64,000 bases of DNA from Pseudomonas nitroreducens TX1 (GCF_000313755.1 NZ_AMZB01000097.1:1-64000), one strand, 5' to 3'. Shown: positions 8,586-20,048, counted from the first letter of the stretch. Notes: a model not told the origin generated them from the letters alone. Translations and numbers: made by a program.

Positions 8586-9098
8586 CTAGGGTGCCTGCGA
8601 GGCCACGAGCTGGTCGGCCAGCTCACGCTGGTGATAGAGCATCGGCAGCCAGAGCCGGGCGAAGCCTTGCAGGTCCGGGTCGGCGCTGCGCCTGCTCATG
8701 CGGTCGAAGGCTTCCACCGCGGCCTTGCTCGCCTCCAGCTGCGCCACCGCGTAGTCATGGTCGAAGCGTTCGCTCCCGGCCAGTTGCGCCTGCGTTCCTT
8801 GCTGTTTGAGCGGAGCATCCGCCTGCGCCGGCACACCTTTCTTCTGCGCCAGGGTCTGCAGGTCGCGCAGCAGATTGGAGTGCTCGTCCAGCACGCCCTG
8901 GGCCTGGTCGCGCACCGCCAGCGTCTTGCCGTAGCGGATCGCCTGCTGGGCCCGGGCGAGCTGCTGCTGGCTGTTGCGCAGGGCTTCGGAGATGAAGGCC
9001 GATTCGCTTGACGGTTCTTGCGCCGGGGTGGCGCTGCCGAACAGCAGCAGGCCCAGCAGCAGCGGGCCGAGCAGGGTCGACAGTCTGGAATGCGTCAT
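8586..9098 (-). CDS. DUF4142 family exported protein
   Basis: A 170-aa protein with a signal peptide (basic MTHSRLS, then a Leu/Gly-rich core, cleavage probably after ATPA near residue 27). A helical region of DUF4142 type follows, with a ferritin-like bundle pattern. I chose ATG 9098 because AGGAGAACGGCG lies just upstream. It is convergent with ligD (9-bp gap) and has its own ECF-type promoter. A second DUF4142 gene at 49.3-49.9 kb has the same promoter type. The role is unknown; members are commonly stress-induced periplasmic proteins. Confidence 0.75.
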   Translation of the reverse strand: MTHSRLSTLLGPLLLGLLLFGSATPAQEPSSESAFISEALRNSQQQLARAQQAIRYGKTLAVRDQAQGVLDEHSNLLRDLQTLAQKKGVPAQADAPLKQQGTQAQLAGSERFDHDYAVAQLEASKAAVEAFDRMSRRSADPDLQGFARLWLPMLYHQRELADQLVASQAP

Positions 9099-9132
9099 CG
9101 CCGTTCTCCTTGTTCTCCAGTGGGATACCGCG

Positions 9133-9159
9133 ATGGACGCGGACACGGCGCGGGGGTTC
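9133..9159 (-). promoter_or_regulatory. ECF-type promoter, GAACCC-N16-TCCAT
   Basis: Read on the minus strand: TTTTCTGAACCC, 16 bp, TCCAT, ending 34 bp before the DUF4142 ATG. The -10 is a weaker match beyond its TC. Confidence 0.5.
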
Positions 9160-9201
9160 AGAAAAGCCGGTTGGCGGCCGGCACCGCTCGCGAAAAAGCC
9201 T

Positions 9202-9228
9202 GAACTACGCCCGTGCCCGCCGGCCTAC
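9202..9228 (+). promoter_or_regulatory. degenerate ECF-type promoter, GAACTA-N16-CCTAC
   Basis: GAAAAAGCCTGAACTA matches the upstream half of the window's common motif. The -10 at the same spacing is CCTAC rather than TCNNN. It lies 33 bp before the second metallothionein gene. Confidence 0.35.
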
Positions 9229-9261
9229 CCAGTGAGCCCAGCCCAGACCCGGGAGGTCACC

Positions 9262-9438
9262 ATGAACGATCAACCCTGCTCCTGCCCCGGCTGCTCCTGC
9301 AGCCTGGGCGCCAACGCCGTCTACCGCGAAGGCCGCGCCTATTGCTGCCAGGCCTGCGCCGACGGCCACCCCGAAGGCGAAAAACGCTGCCAGGACCCGC
9401 ACTGCCACTGCGGCGAGCAGAAACCGCCACGCGTCTGA
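9262..9438 (+). CDS. short metallothionein, 58 aa
   Basis: A compact metallothionein with ten cysteines (6, 8, 11, 13, 28, 29, 32, 43, 48, 50) plus His36, His47 and His49. It has the same CxCxxCxC start as the 111-aa paralogue at 5237 but no C-terminal tail. The start follows GGGAGGTCACC. Metal binding in the cytoplasm is expected from the family. It is followed after 54 bp by the SDR gene, so the two probably share a transcript. The doubled CC at 28-29 distinguishes it from the first copy. Confidence 0.85.
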   Translation: MNDQPCSCPGCSCSLGANAVYREGRAYCCQACADGHPEGEKRCQDPHCHCGEQKPPRV

Positions 9439-9492
9439 CATTCGACAGTTGGACCTTCATCGATGCCCCGGCGGCATCCCAAGGAGAACGGC

Positions 9493-10350
9493 ATGAGCGA
9501 TACCCAGACCCTTCCGCCCCAGCACCAGGACCAGCAACCCGGCAGCGAGGAGCAGATGCAGCCGCATCCCGAGTTCGTCTCCAGCCAGTACCGCGCCGCC
9601 GGCAAGCTGGCCGGCAAGGTGGCGATAGTCACCGGCGGCGACAGTGGCATCGGCCGCGCCGTGGCGGTGACCTTCGCCCGCGAGCGCGCCGACGTGGTGC
9701 TGCTTTACCTGAATGAATCCGAGGATGCGCTCAAGACCTGCCAGGTCATCGAATCCCTCGGCCAGCAATGCCTGGAAATGGCCGGTGACGTCGCCGATGC
9801 CGGCTTCTGCGCGGAGGTCGCACGCAAGGTGCAGGAGCGCTGGGGGCGCGTCGATATCCTGGTGAACAACGCCGGCGAGCAGCACCCGCAGGAATCACTG
9901 GAGGACATCAGCGAAGCGCAATGGGAGAAGACCTTCCGCACCAACATCTTCGGCATGTTCCAGCTGACCAAGGCGGTGCTGCCGCTGATGGGCGAGGGCG
10001 GGGCGATCGTCAACACCACCTCGATCACCGCCTACAAGGGCAATCCGAAGCTGATCGACTATTCCTCCACCAAGGGCGCGATTACTGCCTTCACCCGCTC
10101 CCTGGCGATGAACCTGGTCAAGCGCGGCATCCGCGTCAATGCCGTCGCGCCGGGGCCGATCTGGACGCCGCTGATCCCCTCGACCTTCAGCGCCGAGGAA
10201 GTGGCCCGGTTCGGCGCCAATACCCCCATGGGTCGGCCCGGCCAGCCGGAGGAGCTGGCGCCGGCCTACGTCTACCTCGCCAGCAGCGATTCCTCCTACG
10301 TCAGCGGGCAGGTGCTGCACGTGAATGGCGGGACGGTGGTCAACGGCTGA
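9493..10350 (+). CDS. SDR family oxidoreductase
   Basis: A 285-aa short-chain dehydrogenase. A Gln/Pro-rich N-terminal extension of about 40 residues precedes the NAD(P)-binding TGGDSGIGRA motif. NNAG lies near residue 130, and the active-site YSSTK near residue 190. This long-N-terminus type resembles the YghA/YhxC group of general-stress aldehyde/alcohol reductases. The ATG at 9493 follows AAGGAGAACGGC; a longer in-frame start at 9463 has no ribosome site. It lies downstream of the metallothionein gene. The substrate is not predictable from sequence. Confidence 0.9.
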   Translation: MSDTQTLPPQHQDQQPGSEEQMQPHPEFVSSQYRAAGKLAGKVAIVTGGDSGIGRAVAVTFARERADVVLLYLNESEDALKTCQVIESLGQQCLEMAGDVADAGFCAEVARKVQERWGRVDILVNNAGEQHPQESLEDISEAQWEKTFRTNIFGMFQLTKAVLPLMGEGGAIVNTTSITAYKGNPKLIDYSSTKGAITAFTRSLAMNLVKRGIRVNAVAPGPIWTPLIPSTFSAEEVARFGANTPMGRPGQPEELAPAYVYLASSDSSYVSGQVLHVNGGTVVNG

Positions 10351-10372
10351 GCCGCCGACCACCGCGCCGGAC

Positions 10373-10687
10373 TCACGGGTTCCGGCTCAACGCACAAGCC
10401 GCGGCAAGGAGGCCGGCGGCCGCGGCGAGGATCGCCACGGTCTGCCACGGATGCTCGCCGACGTAGTCGCTGCCGGCCTGCACGGCGCGCCGGCTGCGCT
10501 GCATCAGGTGGTCGCTGGTTTCGCGGCTCTGGTCGACCAGCCCGCGCAGTTTCGCCTTGAACACCGGAAGCTCGTCCACGGCGAGGTCGCGGCCGCTTTC
10601 CAGCAGGCTTTCCAGGTCGCGTACCAGCGATTGCAGTTCATTCACGCCACTGTGGCGCGAGGAAGGGGACCATCGATAGCTGCCCAT
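10373..10687 (-). CDS. DUF883 (ElaB/YqjD-like) membrane-anchored protein
   Basis: A 104-aa protein. The N-terminal part is helical and charged, and a single C-terminal hydrophobic segment (TVAILAAAAGLLAAACAL) precedes a short basic end. This is the layout of ElaB/YqjD/DUF883 proteins, which are tail-anchored in the inner membrane and some of which bind ribosomes in stationary phase. AGGAGAAAGTCTT precedes the ATG. It is convergent with the SDR gene and follows the Rho_N protein gene by 49 bp, sharing its promoter. Confidence 0.8.
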   Translation of the reverse strand: MGSYRWSPSSRHSGVNELQSLVRDLESLLESGRDLAVDELPVFKAKLRGLVDQSRETSDHLMQRSRRAVQAGSDYVGEHPWQTVAILAAAAGLLAAACALSRNP

Positions 10688-10736
10688 AAGACTTTCTCCT
10701 GGTAAGTCGTCGGAAGTGGATTTCGCTGGCTGATGC

Positions 10737-11114
10737 TCAGGCCGCCTTGCGCAAGGCCTCGATCAGCTCGTGCTTGCGCATGGTCGAGCGGCCGCTGATC
10801 TGCCGGGTGCGGGCGCGGTTGAGCAACTCGGCCTTGGTCATGGATTCCAGCGACTGGTCCGGACGTGGTACGCCTCGCTTGGTGGCCACCGCCCGGCGCG
10901 CGGAGGATTTGCGCGACTGGCTCTTGGCCTGGGGACTCTTGCGCTGGCCCGAGCCGCCTTTGCGCTCGCCGCCGCCGGACTGCTTGTTCACCGTGGCCCA
11001 GGCACGCGCCTCGGCTTCGCCTTGGGAAACACCACGCTCTTCGTAGCTTTCCTCGATGTGCTCGGCCTTGCGCTTCTGCTTGTCGGTGTACTTGTCTTTG
11101 CTGCCGCGTGGCAT
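10737..11114 (-). CDS. Rho N-terminal-domain-containing small basic protein
   Basis: A 125-aa basic protein beginning MPRGSKDKYTDKQKRKAEH. A low-complexity Gly/Ser/Lys middle follows (about 46-75). The C-terminal helix-extended-helix, with MTKAELLNRAR and MRKHELIEALR (about 91-125), matches the SAP-like Rho_N fold that binds nucleic acid. AGGAGAACAGCC precedes the ATG. It heads an operon with the DUF883 gene and has an ECF-type promoter 84 bp upstream. Nucleic-acid binding is inferred from the fold. It is not a full Rho factor. Confidence 0.8.
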   Translation of the reverse strand: MPRGSKDKYTDKQKRKAEHIEESYEERGVSQGEAEARAWATVNKQSGGGERKGGSGQRKSPQAKSQSRKSSARRAVATKRGVPRPDQSLESMTKAELLNRARTRQISGRSTMRKHELIEALRKAA

Positions 11115-11198
11115 GGCTGTTCTCCTCTTGTCTCTGCTGGAAGGGCGCGGGAACTGGAGCACTCCCGCGCCGGGCCGGCAATCTGCCGCCCACAAGGG

Positions 11199-11225
11199 GG
11201 AGAAACCGCTCGTCGCCGAGCGTTC
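11199..11225 (-). promoter_or_regulatory. ECF-type promoter, GAACGC-N16-TCTCC
   Basis: On the minus strand: CTGAACGC, 16 bp, TCTCC, 84 bp before the ATG of the Rho_N protein. It lies back to back with the candidate glgP promoter. Confidence 0.5.
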
Positions 11226-11268
11226 AGCGATTCTGATGAACGGAGGCGCCCGCCCGGCGAAAAGGTCT

Positions 11269-11295
11269 GAACTGATCGTTTTCGCCGTGGACAGA
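11269..11295 (+). promoter_or_regulatory. degenerate ECF-type promoter before glgP
   Basis: GAAAAGGTCTGAACTG matches the shared upstream half, but the bases 16 bp downstream are ACAGA rather than TCNNN. It lies about 65 bp before the glgP start. Possibly weak or not a promoter. Confidence 0.3.
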
Positions 11296-11359
11296 TGCAC
11301 TGGGGTACGTTGCGCTTTGCCGGCCCGCGCCCCTTTCCCGCCCACATCAGGAGACGGCA

Positions 11360-13822
<2,463 letters not shown>

Positions 13823-13928
13823 GGTGCGACGATTGGCGGCAGTTCGCGGGGCAGCGTAGCGGTGTTCGCTTGTGTAGGATGCCGCCCGCCACGCCATGAG
13901 CACTTCAAGAACCGGGAGACGACCGCCG

Positions 13929-14378
13929 ATGCTGATCCGTGACCTTCGCGACGACGACATGGACCGGGTGCTGGATATCTGGCTGCGAGCCTCGCAGCAG
14001 GCCCACGACTTCATCGACGCCGATTTCTGGCAGCAACGCCTGCAGGACATGCGCGATGTCTATCTGCCTGCCGCCGCGTCACGCGTCGTCGAGAGCGACG
14101 GTTGCGTGAGTGGTTTCTACAGCCTGCACGATGGCGCACTGGCCGCGCTGTTCATCGCCCCGGAATGCCAGGGCAGGGGTCTGGGCTCGCACCTGCTGAG
14201 CGACGCCAAGGTTCACCTGCCGATGCTGGAGCTGTCGGTCTATTCGGCCAATGCCGGCGCGGTGGCCTTCTACCGGCGGCATGGCTTCGAGGTGCTGGAA
14301 GAGCGCGCCGACGAGCACACCGGCCATCCGGAGATACGCATGGGCTGGACCGCGCGCCCGACAGTCTGCGGATACTGA
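13929..14378 (+). CDS. GNAT family N-acetyltransferase
   Basis: A 149-aa acetyltransferase. The acetyl-CoA binding motif A (LFIAPECQGRGLGSHLL, about residues 75-91) and motif B with NAGAVAFYRRHGF (about 108-120) are clear. It resembles YiaC-type enzymes. I chose ATG 13929 (MLIRDLRDDD) because GGGAGA lies nine bases upstream; an in-frame ATG at 13896 is poorly placed. Its stop TGA overlaps the likely CTG start of the next gene. The acceptor, protein lysine or small amine, is unknown. Confidence 0.88.
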   Translation: MLIRDLRDDDMDRVLDIWLRASQQAHDFIDADFWQQRLQDMRDVYLPAAASRVVESDGCVSGFYSLHDGALAALFIAPECQGRGLGSHLLSDAKVHLPMLELSVYSANAGAVAFYRRHGFEVLEERADEHTGHPEIRMGWTARPTVCGY

Positions 14379-14686
14379 AGCAGGGCGCGGGCGCTGTGCT
14401 GCTGGCGGTTGCCGGCCTCGCCAACGCCATGGATGGCAAGGGCAACTCCTCCGACCACTTCACCGTCGGCAGCAGCCTCGGCACGGCCGCCGTCGGCGAG
14501 TCCACCAGCCAGTCGCCGCGCGCTGCCTATCAGCACGCCCGCGACGATGCGCTGGCCTATGTCGCTACTGCCGGGCTGATCCACGGCGCCCAACTCGAAC
14601 AAGCCCTGCATCTGTATCGCAGCGAGCATCCGCAATCGCCCCTGAGCGACCTGCAGGTGGCCGAGGCCATCGCCAGCCAGGGCTGA
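14375..14686 (+). CDS. DUF2388 family exported protein, apparent CTG start
   Basis: A 103-aa product of DUF2388 type. It has a signal peptide (KQGAGAVLLAVAGLANA), then a Ser/Thr-rich region, then the conserved RDDALAYVAT and GAQLEQALHLYR segments. No ATG, GTG or TTG begins a complete signal peptide in this frame. The best start is CTG 14375, placed as CTGA over the TGA stop of the acetyltransferase, exactly where ATGA coupling is usual. An in-frame ATG at 14429 would remove the signal peptide. Either a rare CTG start is used or the start codon has mutated. The function of the family is unknown. Confidence 0.6.
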   Translation: MKQGAGAVLLAVAGLANAMDGKGNSSDHFTVGSSLGTAAVGESTSQSPRAAYQHARDDALAYVATAGLIHGAQLEQALHLYRSEHPQSPLSDLQVAEAIASQG

Positions 14687-14880
14687 GTTCTCTACCTACA
14701 AGGAATCAATCCGGCTTGCATTCGTGAGCTGGAGTCAATTGATTTTGCCGAAATGACGTCTTAATCCCCGCCGGTAAAGCCCGCAGACTGCCTTCCATTC
14801 GAACGATCGAGTGGTTCGCGGCACTGCACCGGGCCCCGCGAACTTCCCGATCGCGCCTCTTGCCGCTGAAGGAGTCCGCC

Positions 14881-15990
<1,110 letters not shown>

Positions 15991-16023
15991 ACTGCATCAC
16001 TGCCTGAAGACAGGAATCCGAAC

Positions 16024-16962
16024 ATGAAAGCCCTCGCGACATTCACCCTCGCCGCCTTGTTGCCGCTGGCCATGCAGAGCGCCTCGGCAGAAGACTGGTA
16101 CCCGTCCGTCTACGGCGCCAACGACGAGATCGGCGCCGCCAACCTGCTCACCCCGGCGGTGACCCGGCAGGCCGTGGAGCTGGTGAAGACCGGCAAGACC
16201 TACCCGCTGGCCGTGCCGGTGGACAAGCACCTGCCGGCCTTCCGCCACCGCAGCTTCCACCTGTACAACATCCAGCCGGGCGAGCAGGACGGGCAGACGC
16301 TGGGCCCGAACCAGTTCACCTTCAACGATGAACTGGTGAACGCCTGGACCGGTGTCGGTACCCAGCTCAACGGCATCGGCCACATCGGCATCGACAACCG
16401 CTACTACAACGGCAACCGCGCCGCCGACTTCGTCACCGTCGAGGGCGTGAAGAAACTCGGCATCGAGAAGGTGCCGCCTTTCGTGACCCGCGGCGTGGTG
16501 CTGGACATGACGGCGCACTACGGCAAGGCCATCGTCCCCGGCGGCACCGAGTTCAGCGTCGCCGACATCCAGGCGGTACTGAAGAAGGAAGGCCTGACCC
16601 TGCGCAAGGGCGACGTGGTGCTGTTCAACACCGGCTGGCTGGAGCTGATCGGCAAGGACAACAAGCAGTTCCTCGAAATCGAACCGGGCATCGGCATGGA
16701 AGCGGCCAAATGGCTGGCCGACCAGGGCATAGTCGCCTTCGGCGGCGACACCTGGGCCTCGGAGGTTTACCCGAACCCGCACGGCAAGGACGAGTTCCCG
16801 GTCAACCAGTACCTGCTGGCCAAGCGCGGCATCTACAACCTGGAACTGATCGACAGCCGCGCGCTGGTGCGCGATCAGGCCTGGGAATTCCTCTTCGTCC
16901 TCGGCCAGCCGCTGTACGTCGGCTCGACTCAGGTCAACATCAACCCGGTGGCGATCAGATGA
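16024..16962 (+). CDS. cyclase family protein (kynurenine formamidase-like), exported
   Basis: A 312-aa protein with a clear signal peptide (MKALATFTLAALLPLAMQSASA) and a cyclase/kynurenine-formamidase fold. The segment GTQLNGIGH stands where many relatives have a GT(H/Q)xDxxxH metal motif. Here Asn replaces the usual Asp, so metal binding may differ. A later GGDTWASEVYP loop is conserved in this subgroup. It hydrolyses an amide or lactone in relatives and would act in the periplasm. It follows the alkene reductase gene and ends at a strong bidirectional terminator. Confidence 0.8.
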   Translation: MKALATFTLAALLPLAMQSASAEDWYPSVYGANDEIGAANLLTPAVTRQAVELVKTGKTYPLAVPVDKHLPAFRHRSFHLYNIQPGEQDGQTLGPNQFTFNDELVNAWTGVGTQLNGIGHIGIDNRYYNGNRAADFVTVEGVKKLGIEKVPPFVTRGVVLDMTAHYGKAIVPGGTEFSVADIQAVLKKEGLTLRKGDVVLFNTGWLELIGKDNKQFLEIEPGIGMEAAKWLADQGIVAFGGDTWASEVYPNPHGKDEFPVNQYLLAKRGIYNLELIDSRALVRDQAWEFLFVLGQPLYVGSTQVNINPVAIR

Positions 16963-16965
16963 CGG

Positions 16966-16998
16966 AAAAGCCCCGGCCAATGAGCCGGGGCCTGTTTC
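16966..16998. terminator. bidirectional rho-independent terminator
   Basis: A perfect 8-bp GC stem (GCCCCGGC/GCCGGGGC, 16970-16977 and 16984-16991) with a 6-base loop. It is flanked by AAAA on one side and TGTTT on the other. It lies between the convergent cyclase and SDR genes and can serve both strands; it looks stronger for the minus strand. Confidence 0.85.
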
Positions 16999-17011
16999 GA
17001 TGCGGACCGAA

Positions 17012-17803
17012 TCAGATCGCCAGGCTATCCACCACGCCGCCGTCCACGCGCAGTGCGGCGCCAGTGGTAGCGGAGGAGTAGGGCGAGGCGATGTAGGTCA
17101 CCAGGGCGGCTACTTCGTCGACTTCGGCGACGCGCTGGATGATCGAGCTGGGGCGTTCGCGGCGGACGAAGGCATCGGCTTCCTCGCGGGCGCTGCGGCC
17201 GGACTCGCGCACGGCATCGGCCACGAGGTTGGCCACGCCTTCGGTGAAGGTCGGGCCGGGGAGAATGGCGTTGACGGTGACGCCGGTGCCTGCCAGGCGC
17301 TTGGCCAGTCCGTGGGAGACAGCGAGGTTGGCGGCCTTGGTAACGCCGTAGTTGATCATCTGCGCGGGGATGGCGATGCCCGATTCCGAGGACAGGAAGA
17401 TCACCCGGCCCCAGCCGCGCCCGACCATGCCAGGGGTGTAATGACGGGCCAGGCGCACGCCGGAGAGCACGTTGATCTCGTAGAAGTCCAGCCACTCCTG
17501 GTCCTGGGTCTCGTAGAAGTCGACGTCGTTGTAGATGCCCAGGTTGTTCACCAGGATGTCGGCGTGGGGTTCGGCGGCAAACAGTACGTCTGCACCGGCG
17601 GCGTTGCCCAGGTCCGCGACCACGCCGCGAGCCTTGCCATGGGCGCCGTGGATGCCGGCCACGGCTTCGTCAACCGAGGCTGCATTGCGTCCGACTATGA
17701 CTACCTCCGCGCCGGAAGCGGCGAGCTGGCGCGCGATGCCCAGGCCGATGCCGCCGGTGGAACCACTGATGATGGCGGTCTTGCCGCCGAGATCGATCTG
17801 CAT
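17012..17803 (-). CDS. SDR family NAD(P)-dependent oxidoreductase
   Basis: A 263-aa short-chain dehydrogenase. The cofactor motif SGSTGGIGLG is near residue 16, NNLG near 88, SSESG with the catalytic Ser near 138, and YGVTK near 151. It ends with a VDGGVV motif typical of classical SDRs. I chose ATG 17803 (MQIDLGGK) because GAGG lies upstream; the in-frame ATG at 17818 has no ribosome site. It is divergent from a LysR gene, and the region between them holds an operator-like element repeated upstream of the aldo/keto reductase. LysR control is therefore likely. The substrate is unknown. Confidence 0.9.
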   Translation of the reverse strand: MQIDLGGKTAIISGSTGGIGLGIARQLAASGAEVVIVGRNAASVDEAVAGIHGAHGKARGVVADLGNAAGADVLFAAEPHADILVNNLGIYNDVDFYETQDQEWLDFYEINVLSGVRLARHYTPGMVGRGWGRVIFLSSESGIAIPAQMINYGVTKAANLAVSHGLAKRLAGTGVTVNAILPGPTFTEGVANLVADAVRESGRSAREEADAFVRRERPSSIIQRVAEVDEVAALVTYIASPYSSATTGAALRVDGGVVDSLAI

Positions 17804-17887
17804 GTCTTCAATCCTCATCCAGGAAGGCGCGGGATGCGCCGATGATCGCCTGGAGTTGGCGCCATGCTAGGAACGACCTGTAAGATC

Positions 17888-17919
17888 GTACATAACTTAA
17901 TTCGACATACTTGAGTCCT
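17888..17919. promoter_or_regulatory. LysR operator candidate, copy 1
   Basis: The reverse complement of 17898-17915 reads CTCAAGTATGTCGAATTA. It matches 17 of 18 bases of a site at 18861-18878, and similarity continues so that about 25 of 32 bases agree. It sits between the SDR and LysR genes, as a LysR autoregulatory/activator site should. Confidence 0.65.
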
Positions 17920-17928
17920 TGAGGGTCT

Positions 17929-18825
17929 ATGCTCGATCTCAGACAACTCCGTTACTTCGTCGCCGTCGCCGAAGTCGAGCACGTCGGCAAGGCGGCGGAG
18001 ACGCTGCACATTTCCCAGTCGCCGCTGAGCCGGCAGATCGCCCAGCTGGAGGAGCGCCTTGGCCTGCAGTTGTTCGAGCGCAGCCAGCAGCGCCTGCGCC
18101 TGACCTCCGATGGGCGCACCTTCCTGCACGAGGCCAAGGCGCTGCTCAAGCATGCCGAGCGCCTGGAATCCCTGGGCCGTCGACTGGGCCGGGGCGAGAC
18201 CGGGGGCCTGTGCATCGGTTATGTCAGCCATGCCATCCATGCTGGCGTGTTGCCCGAAGCGCTGCGCCATGTGCGCGAGGAGCGGCCGGGCATCCATATC
18301 GCTCTCTACAATCTCTCGGCCCAGGAGCAGTTCGAGGGTTTGCGCCAGCGCAGCCTGGATATCGCCCTGGTGTGCGAACCGCCGGCCGAAGACGATCCGG
18401 ACCTGCTCGCTGCGCCGGTGTTCGACGACCCGCTGCACCTGGCCCTGCCGCTGGGGCACTCGCTGGCGGATAAACCGCTGATCGAGCCGGCCGACCTGCA
18501 TGAGCAGGACTGGATCATGGTGGAGGGCCACCTGCAGCAGAGCCGCCGCGAGCGCTTTCTCGCCAGTTGCGTCGCTGCCGGGTTCACTCCGCAGATCCGC
18601 CTGGAAGCCGCCGAGCCGCTCAGCGCCCTCGGCCTGGTGTCGGCAGGATTGGGTCTGGCGCTGATCCAGCGGAGCATCGGCGGGGAGCGCAACCCCAATG
18701 TGGTGCTGCGCGAGCTGCCCTGGCTTGGCCAGAGCACCGGACTGTGGGCCGCCTGGCATCGCGTCGACCTGCGGCCGATCGTGGGTGACTTCCGCGAAAT
18801 GGTGCTGGCAGGTGCTCTTGTCTGA
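17929..18825 (+). CDS. LysR family transcriptional regulator
   Basis: A 298-aa regulator. The N-terminal winged helix-turn-helix (MLDLRQLRYFVAVAEVEHVG, then AAETLHISQSPLSRQI) occupies residues 1-60. An effector-binding domain with the YVSHAIHAGVLPEAL segment follows. It is divergent from the SDR and upstream of the aldo/keto reductase-SRPBCC pair. Matching operator-like sequences lie on both flanks (17898 and 18861), so it probably controls both transcription units and itself. The inducer is unknown; the regulated enzymes suggest a carbonyl or cyclic compound. Confidence 0.92.
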   Translation: MLDLRQLRYFVAVAEVEHVGKAAETLHISQSPLSRQIAQLEERLGLQLFERSQQRLRLTSDGRTFLHEAKALLKHAERLESLGRRLGRGETGGLCIGYVSHAIHAGVLPEALRHVREERPGIHIALYNLSAQEQFEGLRQRSLDIALVCEPPAEDDPDLLAAPVFDDPLHLALPLGHSLADKPLIEPADLHEQDWIMVEGHLQQSRRERFLASCVAAGFTPQIRLEAAEPLSALGLVSAGLGLALIQRSIGGERNPNVVLRELPWLGQSTGLWAAWHRVDLRPIVGDFREMVLAGALV

Positions 18826-18860
18826 AAAGCGCTGGAAGACAACTTGATGCTGCGTTAGGT

Positions 18861-18892
18861 CTCAAGTCTGTCGAATTATGACTTGGACGGTC
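18861..18892. promoter_or_regulatory. LysR operator candidate, copy 2
   Basis: CTCAAGTCTGTCGAATTA repeats copy 1 with one change. This copy is also an inverted repeat, with CAAGT and ACTTG arms around a 13-bp centre. It lies about 75-100 bp upstream of the aldo/keto reductase gene, just downstream of the LysR gene. Confidence 0.65.
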
Positions 18893-18963
18893 TAGGTGGG
18901 GCGGGCATAGGATTGTCGCCACTGGAGTTCACAAGCGACTCCCCCCAACCCGGAGAACCCTCC

Positions 18964-19974
18964 ATGAGCCTCAAATCCTTGATTCCCACCCGCCTTGGTT
19001 TTGGCACTGCGCCGCTGGGCAACATGTACCGTGACGTGCCCGCCGAAGAAGTGCAGGCCACTGTCGATGCCGCCTGGGAAAACGGCGTGCGCTACTTCGA
19101 TACCGCGCCGTTCTACGGCGCCGGCCTTTCCGAATCCCGTCTGGGCGCCGCCCTGGCCAACCGCCCGCGTGACGAGTACGTGCTCAGCAGCAAGGTAGGC
19201 CGCATCATCCTCGACGAGCTGGAAGACCCGGCCGCCCGCGAGCTGGGCGAGAAGAGCGGTCTGTTCGAGCACGGCAACCGCAACCGTATCGTCAACGACT
19301 ACAGTGCCGACGCCACCCTGCGCTCCATCGAGGACAGCTTGAAGCGCCTGGGCACCGACCGCCTGGACATCGTCTGGATCCACGACATCGCCCAGGACTT
19401 CTACGGCGACGAATGGCTGAGCCAGTTCGAAATCGCCCGCACTGGTGCCTTCCGCGTGCTCACCCGACTGCGTGAGGAAGGTGTGATCAAGGCCTGGGGC
19501 CTGGGGGTGAACCGCGTCGAGCCCATCGAGCTGACCCTGGACCTGGACGAGCCACGCCCCGATGGCTTCCTGCTCGCCGGCCGCTATTCGCTGCTGGACC
19601 ATGAGCGCGCGCTGCAACGCGTGATGCCGCAGGCAGTGGAGCAGGGCGTCGGCATCGTCGTCGGCGGCCCGTACAGCTCCGGCGTGACCGCCGGCGGCGA
19701 GCACTTCGAATACCAGAAGGCCAGCCAGGCCGTGCTGGCCAAGCTGGAACGCATCCGTGCCGTGGCCCGCGATCACGGCGTCGACGTGAAGGCCGCCGCG
19801 CTGCAGTTCGCCCTGGCCCATCCGGCCGTGGTAGCAGCAATCCCCGGCTCGACCCGCCCGCTGCACGCCAACCAAGACCATGCCGCGCTCAGCGCGGTCA
19901 TCCCCGCCGCGTTCTGGAGCGACCTGCGCTCCCAGGGCCTGATCAGCGCGGTGGCGCCAGTCCCCGTCGTTTGA
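18964..19974 (+). CDS. aldo/keto reductase
   Basis: A 336-aa NAD(P)-dependent reductase of the D-threo-aldose/pyridoxal 4-dehydrogenase type. The catalytic tetrad is visible: Asp in FDTAP, Tyr in PFYG, Lys in SSKVG and His in WIHDI. The C-terminal cofactor loop includes IPGSTRP. The start at 18964 follows CGGAGAACCCTCC. The upstream region contains copy 2 of the LysR operator. The SRPBCC gene follows after 74 bp. It probably oxidises or reduces a sugar-like or cyclic aldehyde/lactol; the exact substrate is not visible. Confidence 0.9.
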   Translation: MSLKSLIPTRLGFGTAPLGNMYRDVPAEEVQATVDAAWENGVRYFDTAPFYGAGLSESRLGAALANRPRDEYVLSSKVGRIILDELEDPAARELGEKSGLFEHGNRNRIVNDYSADATLRSIEDSLKRLGTDRLDIVWIHDIAQDFYGDEWLSQFEIARTGAFRVLTRLREEGVIKAWGLGVNRVEPIELTLDLDEPRPDGFLLAGRYSLLDHERALQRVMPQAVEQGVGIVVGGPYSSGVTAGGEHFEYQKASQAVLAKLERIRAVARDHGVDVKAAALQFALAHPAVVAAIPGSTRPLHANQDHAALSAVIPAAFWSDLRSQGLISAVAPVPVV

Positions 19975-20048
19975 CGCTTCAGGCGCCGGGCCTCGTGGTC
20001 CGGCGCTTCACCGAATCACCAAGGGGCCCTTGCCCCAGGAGAAACATC

